Source: Candidatus Kapaibacterium sp. | GTDB taxonomy: Bacteria; Bacteroidota; Ignavibacteria; Kapaibacteriales; JAEUSM01 | Direction: 5' to 3' | NCBI GenBank assembly: GCA_016788785.1 | Contig: JAEUSM010000012.1 | Span: 124,001-188,000 of the forward strand | DNA length: 64,000 nucleotides | In this document: in pieces, positions 25,914-35,337 of the stretch | Position numbering within the stretch: position 1 is the first letter of the stretch | How the letters are laid out: each line of letters starts with the position of its first letter | Translations under genes and position numbers: made by a program | The notes under the pieces: model-generated | The model's input: the letters and a program-made list of their open reading frames with translations, nothing else | The model's database searches: none | Told to the model about the DNA's origin: nothing

Positions 25914-27245
25914 TTAAACGGTTTGTACTAAGGTTTGGGAGGTATTTCTGCGTCCGTGAACAACATTCAAGGAAATGAATGAACGTTGTTTTTTCACACG
26001 AGCTTCAAATTCATCACGGAATTTGAGAATAAACCCACGTACAGGCCAAGCTGCAGCGTCACCCAATGCACAGATAGTATTTCCTTCGATATTTGAGGCA
26101 ACACTCAGCAATAAGTCTATGTCTTGAGAAGTACCTTCACCTTTGTAAATCCGTTTAAGGATTTTTTCCATCCATCCACAACCCTCGCGACAAGGTGTAC
26201 ATTGTCCACAAGACTCGTGATGGTAAAAATGTGCAATTCTCAAGGTAACTTTCACTATGTCAGTATCCTCATCCATCACCATAACTCCAGCAGTACCGAT
26301 GTAGGTACCAATTTTTCGCAAGGATTCGTTATCCATTCGAACGCCTTCAATTTCATCACCACGTAAAGGAGGCATCGAAGAACCACCCGGAATAATGGCT
26401 TTAATTTTTTTGTTATTTGGAACACCACCACACAAATCAAAGAGAATTTCAGTTAGTAATGTACCAGTTGGAAGTTCATACACACCTGGTTTATTGATGT
26501 GTCCACTAATACCATAAAGTAAAGTACCCGGATGTTCAACCGCACCAATTTGTTTGTAGGCTTCAGCACCCATATTCATAATTGGAACAACTGTCGCCAA
26601 TGTTTCAACGTTGTTGATAGTGGTTGGCATACCCCAAAGCCCCTTATTTGCTGGGAAAGGTGGTTTGAAACGAGGATATCCACGATCACCTTCTAACGAA
26701 CTCATTAAAGAAGTTTCTTCACCGCAAATGTACGCTCCAGCACCTTTATGGACGACAATATCAATTGTATAGTCATTGCCGAACGTTTTTTTCATTTTTT
26801 CGCCAATGTAACCTGCGGCATACGCTTCATCAACAGCATCTTGCATACATTTAACCCATTTGTGGTATTCACCACGAATGTAGATAAATGCAGTTTTGAT
26901 ACCCATAGCATAACCTGCAATGAGGATACCTTCGATTAATTGGTGTGGATTATATTCAAAAATTTGTCTGTCTTTGAAAGAACCTGGCTCAGATTCGTCG
27001 CCATTTATTGCCAAATATTTCGGTTTTTCATTTCCTTTTGGCATAAATGACCACTTCATACCAGTGGAAAAACATGCTCCACCTCTACCACGAAGGTTCG
27101 ATGCTTTTACTTCTGCAATCACTTCATCGGAAGTCATTTTAATAGCTTTTTTGTATGCATCAAAACCACCGTTTTTTAGGTAGACGTCTAATTTATGTAA
27201 GTTCTCAATTTTCGGAAGGACAAGATGTGGTCCAGTTTCTAACAT
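25914..27245 (-). CDS. nuoF: NADH-quinone oxidoreductase subunit F (NuoF)
   Basis: FMN- and NADH-binding 51-kDa-type subunit of complex I, 443 residues. Motifs: the glycine-rich LRGRGG...TGMKWSFMP (FMN/NADH), NGDESEPGSFKDR, HKGAGAYICGEETSLMSSLEG and the N3 [4Fe-4S] ligands SCGQCTPCREGC with a distal cysteine in TICALGD. One oddity: the usual GAGFPTG reads GACFSTG, placing Cys and Ser in the flavin-binding loop. No other nuo gene is adjacent, so it is split from the rest of complex I or serves a related NAD-linked enzyme. Confidence 0.9.
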   Translation of the reverse strand: MLETGPHLVLPKIENLHKLDVYLKNGGFDAYKKAIKMTSDEVIAEVKASNLRGRGGACFSTGMKWSFMPKGNEKPKYLAINGDESEPGSFKDRQIFEYNPHQLIEGILIAGYAMGIKTAFIYIRGEYHKWVKCMQDAVDEAYAAGYIGEKMKKTFGNDYTIDIVVHKGAGAYICGEETSLMSSLEGDRGYPRFKPPFPANKGLWGMPTTINNVETLATVVPIMNMGAEAYKQIGAVEHPGTLLYGISGHINKPGVYELPTGTLLTEILFDLCGGVPNNKKIKAIIPGGSSMPPLRGDEIEGVRMDNESLRKIGTYIGTAGVMVMDEDTDIVKVTLRIAHFYHHESCGQCTPCREGCGWMEKILKRIYKGEGTSQDIDLLLSVASNIEGNTICALGDAAAWPVRGFILKFRDEFEARVKKQRSFISLNVVHGRRNTSQTLVQTV

Positions 27246-27299
27246 AGAAATTCTTTCTTTAATAATGCAATTCTTGAAGAAAAGTATTCATTTCGATAG

Positions 27300-27307
27300 C
27301 AAATTTA
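27300..27307 (-). promoter_or_regulatory. Candidate -7 element for nuoF
   Basis: Minus strand TAAATTTG, 55 bases before the nuoF ATG. No TTTG at the expected -33 distance is seen. Confidence 0.3.
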
Positions 27308-27421
27308 CGGTTTTTTTTTCAAATCTTGCTATACTTTTTGCAATTTTGATGATAGAATGTACCAATAAGAGCAAAAGTAGTGCGTTTAGCATCAATCTTT
27401 TTTTAATTGACTATAGTTTCC

Positions 27422-28261
27422 ATGAGCCTAATAGATGCTATTATAATCGGAATTGTCCAAGGTTTAACTGAGTTTATTCCTATTTCTTCCACTGCCCATA
27501 TGACGCTTGTTGGGTCAATGCTCGGAACAATGGCAAAAGATAATCCAGAACTTTGGACAGCTATTCAAGGAGTATTTCAATTAGGAACCTTGGTGGCAGT
27601 TTTTGTCTTTTTTGCTACAGATTTACGAAAGATACTCTTTGAATTTGTAAACCAAAATCTTACAAAAAGAGTTTCATTAGTTGATCAAAGTGTCAATGCT
27701 AAATTGGGATGGTATATTGCAATTGGAACACTGCCAATCCTCACAATTGGTTATGCACTAAAAAAGCAACTTACTGGTTCATTCACAAAAGACCCAACTG
27801 TCATTGCCACAACCCTTATTTCTTTAGCGATTGTTTTGCTTGTGGCAGAATTACTATCCAAAAGAACCCGAACTTTAGAATCAATAACAATGAGAGATTC
27901 AATAATAGTAGGACTATCTCAATGTATGGCATTGATTCCAGGTTCGTCCCGATCTGGAACAACGATTACAGCAGGGTTATTTTTGGGAATGACTCGAGAC
28001 ACAGCTGCTCGATTTTCGTTTTTACTTGGTATACCTGCCATATTGTTGAGCGGATTGGCATCAATGTATGACATATACAAAGCAAAAGAAATTTTTGTGG
28101 GGTTAGATCTGCTTCCAATAGTAGTTGGGACAATCGTTTCTGGAATAGTTGGATATGCTTCGATTGCCTTTTTATTAAAGTTCTTAGCGAAAAATTCCAC
28201 AATGCTTTTCATCATTTATCGAATTGTTTTAGGATTACTTATCTTTTGGTTATCATTTTAA
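27422..28261 (+). CDS. uppP: Undecaprenyl-diphosphatase UppP (BacA)
   Basis: Recycles undecaprenyl pyrophosphate for cell-wall synthesis and can confer bacitracin tolerance. The two family motifs are present: QGLTEFIPISSTAH (about 11-24) and PGSSRSGTTI (about 174-183). About eight membrane helices; 279 residues from the ATG at 27422. A TTG at 27407 is possible but adds nothing conserved. The next gene follows after 29 bases. Confidence 0.95.
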   Translation: MSLIDAIIIGIVQGLTEFIPISSTAHMTLVGSMLGTMAKDNPELWTAIQGVFQLGTLVAVFVFFATDLRKILFEFVNQNLTKRVSLVDQSVNAKLGWYIAIGTLPILTIGYALKKQLTGSFTKDPTVIATTLISLAIVLLVAELLSKRTRTLESITMRDSIIVGLSQCMALIPGSSRSGTTITAGLFLGMTRDTAARFSFLLGIPAILLSGLASMYDIYKAKEIFVGLDLLPIVVGTIVSGIVGYASIAFLLKFLAKNSTMLFIIYRIVLGLLIFWLSF

Positions 28262-28290
28262 ACAATTTTTTAGCAGTGATTTTCGTTGAT

Positions 28291-28986
28291 ATGTGTATGA
28301 AATTGAGAAAACTTATCGTAGTAAGCGTTATCACACTCAGTATGGTATCTTGTTCAAAAACAAATGATAAAACTGAGACAACAGATATTTTGAAAGCACC
28401 AACGTTATCAACAAAAAAATTACATGATAGCTCATCGTCTGAGTCAAAAAAAGACACTAGTGTTATCACATCAACAATTGTTGTAACTACATCAAAAGGA
28501 ATATTTGAGATAGGTTTATTTGGAAAAGAAGCTCCAAATACAGTAAAAAATATTGAAGAATTAGTCAAATCAAAATACTACGATGGTATGCTCATTCATC
28601 GTATTGCCAAAGGATTTGTCATTCAATTTGGAGATCCAAACACGAAAGATGCGTCTAAAAAGTCTCTATGGGGAGTAGGTGGAGAAACTTGGGACAAAAA
28701 TGTTCTCCAAGATGAATTGAATATTCAATCACCATCTGCTCAACGAGGATATGAATATGGAGTAGTTGCAATGGCGACAACAGGAGTTAAAAATTCTGCA
28801 ACATCTCAATTTTTTATCTGTTTAGAATCAGCATCTCAATTACCATTTCTCTATCCAATCTTTGGAAAAGTTACCAAAGGAATTGAAATTATTAAGAAAA
28901 TTTCTGTATCGCCAATAGAAGAAAATTCTCAGGGTGGTATACCAATAGATCCAATTTCCATTACATCAATAACATTACAAAAGTAA
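28291..28986 (+). CDS. Lipoprotein cyclophilin-type peptidyl-prolyl isomerase
   Basis: Catalyses cis-trans isomerisation of prolyl bonds, here as a membrane-anchored extracytoplasmic foldase. A lipobox (MVSC, Cys near 17) precedes a Ser/Thr/Lys linker of about 45 residues and a cyclophilin domain with IHRIAKGFVIQFGDP (catalytic Arg) and ATSQFFIC. The start at 28291 is preferred (28297 also possible), because the upstream frame overlaps uppP. It stands in tandem with a second cyclophilin ten bases downstream, from which it has diverged considerably. Confidence 0.88.
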   Translation: MCMKLRKLIVVSVITLSMVSCSKTNDKTETTDILKAPTLSTKKLHDSSSSESKKDTSVITSTIVVTTSKGIFEIGLFGKEAPNTVKNIEELVKSKYYDGMLIHRIAKGFVIQFGDPNTKDASKKSLWGVGGETWDKNVLQDELNIQSPSAQRGYEYGVVAMATTGVKNSATSQFFICLESASQLPFLYPIFGKVTKGIEIIKKISVSPIEENSQGGIPIDPISITSITLQK

Positions 28987-28995
28987 GGTTACATT

Positions 28996-29601
28996 ATGAA
29001 AATATCAATTTTTATTACAACAATTCTATCAGTATTTCTTGGTTTACAAACCAGTAATGCTATGGATGGAATAGCAAAGAAAGAATGTTTTATGAGTCAA
29101 AACGAGCGACCGAAATACAAAATTACTGTTACTCAAGGTAACAAAGAAATAGGTGTTATGGAATTAGAACTATTTCCAGATATCGCACCTAAACATTGTG
29201 AAAATTTCGATTCATTAGTAACATCAGGATTTTATGATGGAACTGCATTCCACAGAGTAATTCCTGGGTTTATGATTCAAGGTGGAGATCCAAACTCAAA
29301 AACGAAACCTTCGAATACTTGGGGTTATGGAGATCCTTCACAAAAACGTATTCCAGCAGAATTTAGCAAAACTCCACATACTCGTGGAATACTTTCTGCA
29401 GCAAGAAGCCAAGATATTAATTCAGCTGCTTCACAATTTTTCATTTGCCATGCAGATGCTCCACACTTAGATGGACAATATACTGTTTATGGACAATTAG
29501 TAAAAGGTTTCGAAGTGCTTGACGCAATTGCTGAAACTCCATGTGGTGATAGAAATCTCCCGATGGAAAAAGTTGAGATGAAAATTGTGAAAGTTGATTA
29601 A
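28996..29601 (+). CDS. Exported cyclophilin-type peptidyl-prolyl isomerase
   Basis: 201 residues. A cleavable signal peptide (about 1-22, ending SNA) precedes a compact cyclophilin domain with AFHRVIPGFMIQGGDPN (catalytic Arg and the substrate-pocket residues), AASQFFIC and YTVYGQL. Unlike its neighbour it has no lipobox, so it should be free in the periplasm. A terminator follows. Confidence 0.9.
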   Translation: MKISIFITTILSVFLGLQTSNAMDGIAKKECFMSQNERPKYKITVTQGNKEIGVMELELFPDIAPKHCENFDSLVTSGFYDGTAFHRVIPGFMIQGGDPNSKTKPSNTWGYGDPSQKRIPAEFSKTPHTRGILSAARSQDINSAASQFFICHADAPHLDGQYTVYGQLVKGFEVLDAIAETPCGDRNLPMEKVEMKIVKVD

Positions 29602-29626
29602 TTTTCTGACATCAAAAATATAAAGT

Positions 29627-29663
29627 ACTGATGGTAGTTTTACAACTATCATCAGTTTTTTTT
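29627..29663 (+). terminator. Intrinsic terminator after the cyclophilin pair
   Basis: A 13-bp stem (ACTGATGGTAGTT / AACTATCATCAGT, one G-U pair) followed by nine T. Confidence 0.9.
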
Positions 29664-29683
29664 TGTACAAAATTGAATTCCAA

Positions 29684-30856
29684 ATGAATCTAATTCAAAG
29701 AGAAAAAGCAAATATATATAATACATATAATCGATTACCTGTGGCAGTTTCTCATGCCAAAGGTTCAAAAATATATGATGTTGAGGGTAATGAGTATTTG
29801 GATATGCTCTCTGGTATTGCAGTGAATGCTTTAGGTCATTCTCATCCAAGAATTATAGAAGTTATTCAAGAACAAATTCAACGTTATTGTCATATTTCGA
29901 ATTTCTTTTATCAAGAACCACAAATACAATTAGCGGAAAAACTTAACAAATTAACCAATCTATCAAAAACATATTTTTGCAATTCTGGAGCTGAAGCAAC
30001 GGAATCTGCTATCAAACTCTCACGTTTTTGGGGAAATCCTTTAGGAAAAAACAGGATTATTACGTTCTCAGGTGGTTTTCATGGAAGAACAATGGGTACA
30101 CTTTCCGCAATGGATAAACCTTTGTACAAAGAAAGAATGGGTCCATTTTTACCAAATTTTGATATTGTACCAATCAACAAACCAGAAGTGTTGCGTTCGT
30201 ATGTAACAGAAGAAACTGCCGCGATTATGTTGGAGCATATTCAAGGTGAAGGTGGAGTTGTTGAGGCAAGCGAAGAACTTATTCAGACCATGATAAAGTT
30301 ACGAGAAAAATACAATTTGCTGTTAATTGCTGATGAAGTGCAATGTGGTATTGGTAGAAGTGGAGATATGTTCGCTTATCAACAATACAACTATCAACCT
30401 GATATTGTCATTACCGCCAAAGCAATTGGTGGAGGTTTACCTTTGGGAGCAATTACAGTATCTGAAACATTAGGTAATGAATGGAAACCAGGTACTCACG
30501 GCACCACATTCGGCGGTAATGCAGTAGCTTGTTGTGCAGGAATCGTTGTTCTTGATGAATTAGAAAATGGAGTATTGGAGAATGTTCAAACAGTTGGAAC
30601 TTATCTTTTTGAACAATTACAATTGGTACAAAAAGAGTTTCCTAAAAAGATAGTTTCAATTCGAGGTCGTGGACTGATGTTAGGTGTTGAATTTTCGTTT
30701 CCATCGAGACCATTTGTTGAGAAATTATTAGAAAAAAGGATAATTTCAAATTCAACTTCAGAGACGATATTACGAATTGTCCCACCATTAACATTGTCAA
30801 AAGAAGAAGCTCAGCATTTTTTGGATGTGTTACGAAACACTTTACAAAGTTTTTAG
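29684..30856 (+). CDS. argD: Class III aminotransferase, acetylornithine aminotransferase-like
   Basis: PLP-dependent aminotransferase of 390 residues. The PLP features are visible: CNSGAEATESAIKLSR near 100, GGFHGRTMGTLSAM, LIADEVQCGIGRSG near 215-228 and the Schiff-base lysine in VITAKAIGGGLPLG. It is closest in pattern to ArgD, which acts in arginine synthesis, but no other arg gene is close, so ornithine or another omega-amino substrate is possible. The ATG at 29684 is chosen because the TTG at 29663 lies in the preceding terminator. Confidence 0.8.
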   Translation: MNLIQREKANIYNTYNRLPVAVSHAKGSKIYDVEGNEYLDMLSGIAVNALGHSHPRIIEVIQEQIQRYCHISNFFYQEPQIQLAEKLNKLTNLSKTYFCNSGAEATESAIKLSRFWGNPLGKNRIITFSGGFHGRTMGTLSAMDKPLYKERMGPFLPNFDIVPINKPEVLRSYVTEETAAIMLEHIQGEGGVVEASEELIQTMIKLREKYNLLLIADEVQCGIGRSGDMFAYQQYNYQPDIVITAKAIGGGLPLGAITVSETLGNEWKPGTHGTTFGGNAVACCAGIVVLDELENGVLENVQTVGTYLFEQLQLVQKEFPKKIVSIRGRGLMLGVEFSFPSRPFVEKLLEKRIISNSTSETILRIVPPLTLSKEEAQHFLDVLRNTLQSF

Positions 30857-30916
30857 AAAAAATTTCCGTATTTTTACTATTAAATTAAAGAATAATAACT
30901 AGCATATAGTACTAAA

Positions 30917-31429
30917 ATGAATCATATACTTCATAATCCATTGTTCCAACTCATTGCACGATTAGTATTAGGGGGAGTGTTTTTGGTAGCTGCAATTGAC
31001 AAAATTGCAGTTCCTGATGCTTTTGCTAAGTCCATCAATAATTATCACATCGTCCCTACAAATCTTGTGAATTTTTCGGCCTTATTATTGCCTTGGTTAG
31101 AGTTGTTGTGTAGTATATTTCTCATAGTGGGAGTTCGAGTAAAAGCAGCTGCCTTTTTAACTTCAGGTATGTTAGTTGTATTCATAGTAGCGATTATTTC
31201 TGCAATGATACGTGGTTTGGATATTAACTGTGGTTGTTTTTCACAAGCAGGAGTTGCTCCAACAAAAGTAGGTTGGGGTAAAGTATTTGAAGATATTGGG
31301 TTGTTAGTTGCTGGAATTATAATTCTGTTTTCAAATGGAAACAAATTTTCACTGGAATCGTTGGTAGAAAACTCTTCTAACCAAAATACTACTTCTAAGC
31401 CTGAACCATCGTACTCAGAATCACTGTAA
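30917..31429 (+). CDS. DoxX/MauE-family membrane protein
   Basis: 170 residues with four membrane helices in the DoxX/MauE pattern (LIARLVLGGVFLVAAIDKIAVPDAFAKSINNYHIVP, then LLPWLELLCSIFLIVGV). A Cys-Gly-Cys pair (LDINCGCFSQ, near 100) is typical of MauE-like members that handle redox or disulfide chemistry. A polar C-terminal tail of about 25 residues follows. The stop abuts the start of the next gene. Confidence 0.8.
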   Translation: MNHILHNPLFQLIARLVLGGVFLVAAIDKIAVPDAFAKSINNYHIVPTNLVNFSALLLPWLELLCSIFLIVGVRVKAAAFLTSGMLVVFIVAIISAMIRGLDINCGCFSQAGVAPTKVGWGKVFEDIGLLVAGIIILFSNGNKFSLESLVENSSNQNTTSKPEPSYSESL

Positions 31430-33253
31430 ATGCACAAAATAGAATTTAAAGATAAAATCGGAACTTCAGTTTTAGTAACTGATGGTTCGATGTTGGTGAT
31501 GTTACAACAACGTGGGTTTATGGAAACCCCACCAGACATATATAACTTAAAACAACCTGTTGTCATTGAACAAATTTATCAAGAATTTGTTGATGCAGGG
31601 TCTGATATTTTGCAAACGAATACTCTCTTTTCCAATAAGTTTGGATTAGAAAGAATTGGTTTACATGATAAGGTCTATGAAATCAATCGAAAAGGTGTTT
31701 GGTTAGCTCGTTCGATTGCCAGAAAAAAATGTTATGTCGCTGGTGTAATTGGTCCTACTGGCAGATTCTTAACGCCAATTGGGAATTTAGTTAGTGAGGA
31801 TGTCAGACGTTCTGTTTTAGAGCAAGTCGTACCACTTCTTGATGGAGGAATTGATGTATTGTTTCTCAAATCCTTTATTGATGTAACAGAATTAGAAATT
31901 GCTATCGAAGCAGTCCGTTTTGTTACAAAAGACACACCAGTTGTTGCAATGAAAGCATTTCCGGAAGATGGTGCATTGCTTTCAACTTCGTTTCCAAAAG
32001 ATGTGGTCAATCGAATTCAAAAATATGATTTGACCGCTTTCGGTGCGAATTCCACCGTAGGTCCTCAAAGAATGTTATCCATCATACAATCCATCAGAAC
32101 AGAAGGTCAGTTGTTAGCGGCAATACCAGATATTGGAATACCAACATTGGTTGATGGTTTTCCAATTTACAATGCCGACCCACAATATGTTGCCGATGTA
32201 GTAAAAAAATTGGTACAAAATGGAGCATGTATTGTTGGAGCAGAGGGTGGTGCGACTGTCGAACATATCAAGTTAATTGCTGAGACAGTTTCTAATGAAA
32301 CTATTGGCTCCATTGCTATTAAAGTAAAACATTCAAAACTTGAGGAATCATCAGAAGAAATTGTTGATGAACGAAGTGAGTTTCACAAAAAAATTGGCAA
32401 TAAATTCATAGCTACTGTCGAACTGGATATTCCACGTGGATTGGATATGTCCTCTGTTCTTGAAGGAGCAATCTATCTCAAAAATAAAGGAATTGATGCA
32501 GTTAATATTTCTGATGGTGCTCGTGCAAGACTAAGAATGAGCTCTATTGCAATTTCGAGTTTGGTTCAAAATGCGACTGGGATGGATTGTATAACGCATT
32601 TTGCATGCCGTGACAGAAATATGATTGGACTTCAGTCAGAACTTTTGGGAGCGTATGCACATAATGTTAAGACTATTTTGGCTGTAACTGGTGATCCTGC
32701 TCAAATTGGGGATTATCCTAATGCGACTTCTGTATATGATGTTGATTCTATTGGGCTTATCAAATCTATGAATAATATGAATCATTCCAATGATTTGATG
32801 GGAAATCCTATCGGTAAAAAAACAAACTTTTTGATAGCTTGTGCTGCTAATCCAGTAGCTGATGATTTGGATAGAGAAATTGAACGATTATGGAAAAAAG
32901 CTGAGTCAGGTGCAACACTAGCATTTACGCAACCACTTTTTGACCAAGATTTATTAGAAGATTTTTTGAAAAAAATTGAAACAATTCCTATTCAAGTTGT
33001 ATTAGGTGTTATTCCACTAAGAACTGTTCGTCATGCGGAATTTTTGCATTACGAAGTTCCAGGAATGACAGTACCTGAGTGGGTGCGTAAAAAAATGGCT
33101 ACTGCTGGAGATTCTACCGAACAAGCATCGAAAATTGGTATTGAAATAGCAGTTGACTTTGTAAAAAAAGTGAAAAACTCTGTGAGCGGTATCTATATGA
33201 TGCCACCATTTAAACGCTATTCGATGGCGGTTGAAATTTTAGAACAATTATAA
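31430..33253 (+). CDS. Fused homocysteine methyltransferase-like and methylenetetrahydrofolate reductase; zinc site lost
   Basis: 607 residues in two domains. Residues 1-290 are a homocysteine S-methyltransferase barrel (DGSMLVMLQQRGF; AGSDILQTNTLFSNKFGL). Residues about 315-607 are a MetF-type 5,10-methylenetetrahydrofolate reductase (ATVELDIPRG; FACRDRN; ILAVTGDPA; FTQPLFD). The order matches the Bacillus YitJ-type bifunctional enzymes. The barrel lacks all three zinc ligands: GANC reads GANS (Ser208) and GGCC reads GAEG (Glu272, Gly273), almost the same numbering as Cys207, Cys272 and Cys273 of Thermotoga MetH. Cys267 lies nearby. The reductase half looks intact; the methyltransferase half is probably inactive or repurposed. 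Confidence 0.85.
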   Translation: MHKIEFKDKIGTSVLVTDGSMLVMLQQRGFMETPPDIYNLKQPVVIEQIYQEFVDAGSDILQTNTLFSNKFGLERIGLHDKVYEINRKGVWLARSIARKKCYVAGVIGPTGRFLTPIGNLVSEDVRRSVLEQVVPLLDGGIDVLFLKSFIDVTELEIAIEAVRFVTKDTPVVAMKAFPEDGALLSTSFPKDVVNRIQKYDLTAFGANSTVGPQRMLSIIQSIRTEGQLLAAIPDIGIPTLVDGFPIYNADPQYVADVVKKLVQNGACIVGAEGGATVEHIKLIAETVSNETIGSIAIKVKHSKLEESSEEIVDERSEFHKKIGNKFIATVELDIPRGLDMSSVLEGAIYLKNKGIDAVNISDGARARLRMSSIAISSLVQNATGMDCITHFACRDRNMIGLQSELLGAYAHNVKTILAVTGDPAQIGDYPNATSVYDVDSIGLIKSMNNMNHSNDLMGNPIGKKTNFLIACAANPVADDLDREIERLWKKAESGATLAFTQPLFDQDLLEDFLKKIETIPIQVVLGVIPLRTVRHAEFLHYEVPGMTVPEWVRKKMATAGDSTEQASKIGIEIAVDFVKKVKNSVSGIYMMPPFKRYSMAVEILEQL

Positions 33254-33259
33254 GAAAGG

Positions 33260-34339
33260 ATGTACATGCAAAAAGGACTTCATTATTTTGATTATTTGGG
33301 ATTAGATAAAATTCTTTCTGCCCAAGAATTGGAAAGTGATAAATTCAATAAACATGCACATGACGAAATGTTGTTTATTATCACCCATCAAGCTTTTGAA
33401 TTGTGGTTCAAACAAGTTCTGTTTGATGTTGATTCAGTTATTTCGTTGCTTTCCCAACAATTTGTTCCTGAAAAAGATATAAGTATTTGTTATCAACGAA
33501 TGGGCAGGGTTAAACAAATCCTCACCTTTGTTACTGGTCAATTTGAGATTTTGGAAACGATGACGCCATTAAATTTTACGGATTTCCGTAATTTCTTAAA
33601 TCCAGCAAGTGGTTTTCAATCATTTCAATTCCGTCTGTTAGAAACTAAATTAGGATTGCCAAATGATACAAGGGTTAATAAACATTTCGAAAATGCACTC
33701 AAAACAGAAGATTTACAATTATTAGAATCTGCACGTAATTCCCATTCGTTATTCTCGGCAATTGAACAATGGCTTGAAAATATGCCATTTTTACAACTCA
33801 ATACGTATTCATTTAGTGAGGAATACAAACAGACCTTACTTGCTATGATAGAGAAAGATAAAGAATATGCAAAAGAGTTAATAGAAAGTCCAGAAGAATA
33901 TGAAAAAAGAATTCAGCAAATTGATCAATTAAAAGAAAGCTTTTTGTCTCTTTTTGATGAAACATTATACCAAAAGCACATAGAAGAGGGTTCAAGAAGA
34001 CTATCGTTCAAAGCTACTCAAGCCTATTTGTTTATCAGTTTGTATGCAGATTTTCCGTTATTACAATTACCATTTTTGCTTTTGCAAACCGTTATTGAAG
34101 TTGATAATGCACTTTCTGTTTGGCGATATCATCATTTCAAAATGGTTTCGAAAATGATTGGTAGAAAAATTGGTACTGGAGGTTCAAGTGGTTCGGATTA
34201 TCTTTTACGAACCGTATCTGCACAGAGAGTATTTGACGATTTAGGCTCATTAGCTTCATTTTTAGTAGCAAGAGATACCATTCCTACTCTTCCAGAAGAA
34301 ATAGCACATCAATTACGTTTTGCGTACGAAATTAAATAA
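33260..34339 (+). CDS. Tryptophan 2,3-dioxygenase family protein
   Basis: Heme enzyme that opens the indole ring of tryptophan to give N-formylkynurenine. Typical motifs: YFDYLGLDKILSAQ, HDEMLFIITHQAFELWFKQVLFDVDS and, near the C-terminus, WRYHHFKMVSKMIGRKIGTGGSSGSDYL with the proximal histidine region. Length 359 is somewhat longer than the bacterial norm because of a helical insertion near 190-245. No kynureninase gene is nearby, but downstream steps of this pathway (glutaryl-CoA and 3-hydroxyacyl-CoA dehydrogenases) are elsewhere in the window. Confidence 0.88.
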   Translation: MYMQKGLHYFDYLGLDKILSAQELESDKFNKHAHDEMLFIITHQAFELWFKQVLFDVDSVISLLSQQFVPEKDISICYQRMGRVKQILTFVTGQFEILETMTPLNFTDFRNFLNPASGFQSFQFRLLETKLGLPNDTRVNKHFENALKTEDLQLLESARNSHSLFSAIEQWLENMPFLQLNTYSFSEEYKQTLLAMIEKDKEYAKELIESPEEYEKRIQQIDQLKESFLSLFDETLYQKHIEEGSRRLSFKATQAYLFISLYADFPLLQLPFLLLQTVIEVDNALSVWRYHHFKMVSKMIGRKIGTGGSSGSDYLLRTVSAQRVFDDLGSLASFLVARDTIPTLPEEIAHQLRFAYEIK

Positions 34340-34359
34340 ACTTTTAACATATTACAATT

Positions 34360-35331
34360 ATGGACCAATTTGAATCACGGGTAGATTTGCAAAGTGTCAA
34401 ATCTTTTGCAGATTCGATAAAAAAACAGATTGCAACTATCGTTGTCGGTCAAGAACAAATGGTTGAATTAATGATTGTTGCTGTTCTTTCCAAAGGACAT
34501 ATTCTCATCGAGGGTGTTCCGGGAATTGCAAAAACATTAACTGCGAAATTACTTTCCAAATCAATTGACACTGAATTTTCGAGAATTCAGTTTACTCCTG
34601 ATTTGATGCCATCAGATGTTTTGGGTACATCTATTTATAATCCAAAAGATTCTTCGTTTTCTTATAGAAAAGGTCCTATTTTTTCGAATATTGTTTTAAT
34701 AGATGAGGTAAATAGAGCTCCTGCAAAAACTCAAGCGGCACTCTTTGAAGTAATGGAAGAACGTCAAGTTTCCTTTGATGGTGAAACCTATCAATTGGGA
34801 TTTCCATTTTTCATTGTAGCAACACAAAATCCAATCGATCAAGAAGGAACCTACCGTTTGCCGGAAGCACAATTGGATCGCTTTTTTGTGAAAATTGAAC
34901 CAACATACCCAACAAAAGAACAAGAAAATAGTATACTTTCAAATGTTCAAAAGGGTATAATTCATTCTAATGTTGACGCTGTAAAACCAGTCGTAACAAC
35001 GAAAGAATTGGAAACTGCTCAAAAAACTATTCAATCAATTATCATTGAAGAAAAACTCTTAGATTTTATAACAACCATTGTGCAAACAACACGCAATCAC
35101 CCATCAATCACCTTGGGTGCATCTCCAAGAGCATCATTGGCATTATTGAACGGATCAAAAGCATTAGCAGGAATAAGGGGTCGTGATTTCGTTACACCAG
35201 AAGATATCATTGATTTGACCCCTGCAGTGTTACGACATCGTATCATCATTTCTCCCGAAAAGGAAATGGAAGGCATCAGTGCCACAGAAGTTGTAAAAGA
35301 AATCGTAGCTCGAATAGAAATACCAAGATAA
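34360..35331 (+). CDS. MoxR-family AAA+ ATPase
   Basis: 323 residues. Walker A GVPGIAKT (about 48-55), Walker B and sensor region VLIDEVNRAPAKTQAALFEVMEERQV, FFIVATQNPIDQEGTYRLPEAQLDRF, then the MoxR lid domain with GASPRASLALL. MoxR ATPases act as chaperones that activate partner proteins, usually with DUF58 and VWA proteins encoded directly downstream. Here the gene is followed instead by a terminator and a repeat island, so its usual partner is missing or elsewhere. Confidence 0.92.
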   Translation: MDQFESRVDLQSVKSFADSIKKQIATIVVGQEQMVELMIVAVLSKGHILIEGVPGIAKTLTAKLLSKSIDTEFSRIQFTPDLMPSDVLGTSIYNPKDSSFSYRKGPIFSNIVLIDEVNRAPAKTQAALFEVMEERQVSFDGETYQLGFPFFIVATQNPIDQEGTYRLPEAQLDRFFVKIEPTYPTKEQENSILSNVQKGIIHSNVDAVKPVVTTKELETAQKTIQSIIIEEKLLDFITTIVQTTRNHPSITLGASPRASLALLNGSKALAGIRGRDFVTPEDIIDLTPAVLRHRIIISPEKEMEGISATEVVKEIVARIEIPR

Positions 35332-35337
35332 ACAAAA

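Noticed and set aside
31045-31566. 173-codon minus-strand frame over the DoxX/MauE gene
   Set aside because: Fully overlapped by a convincing membrane protein gene and the start of the methyltransferase-MetF gene; no protein motif in the antisense frame.
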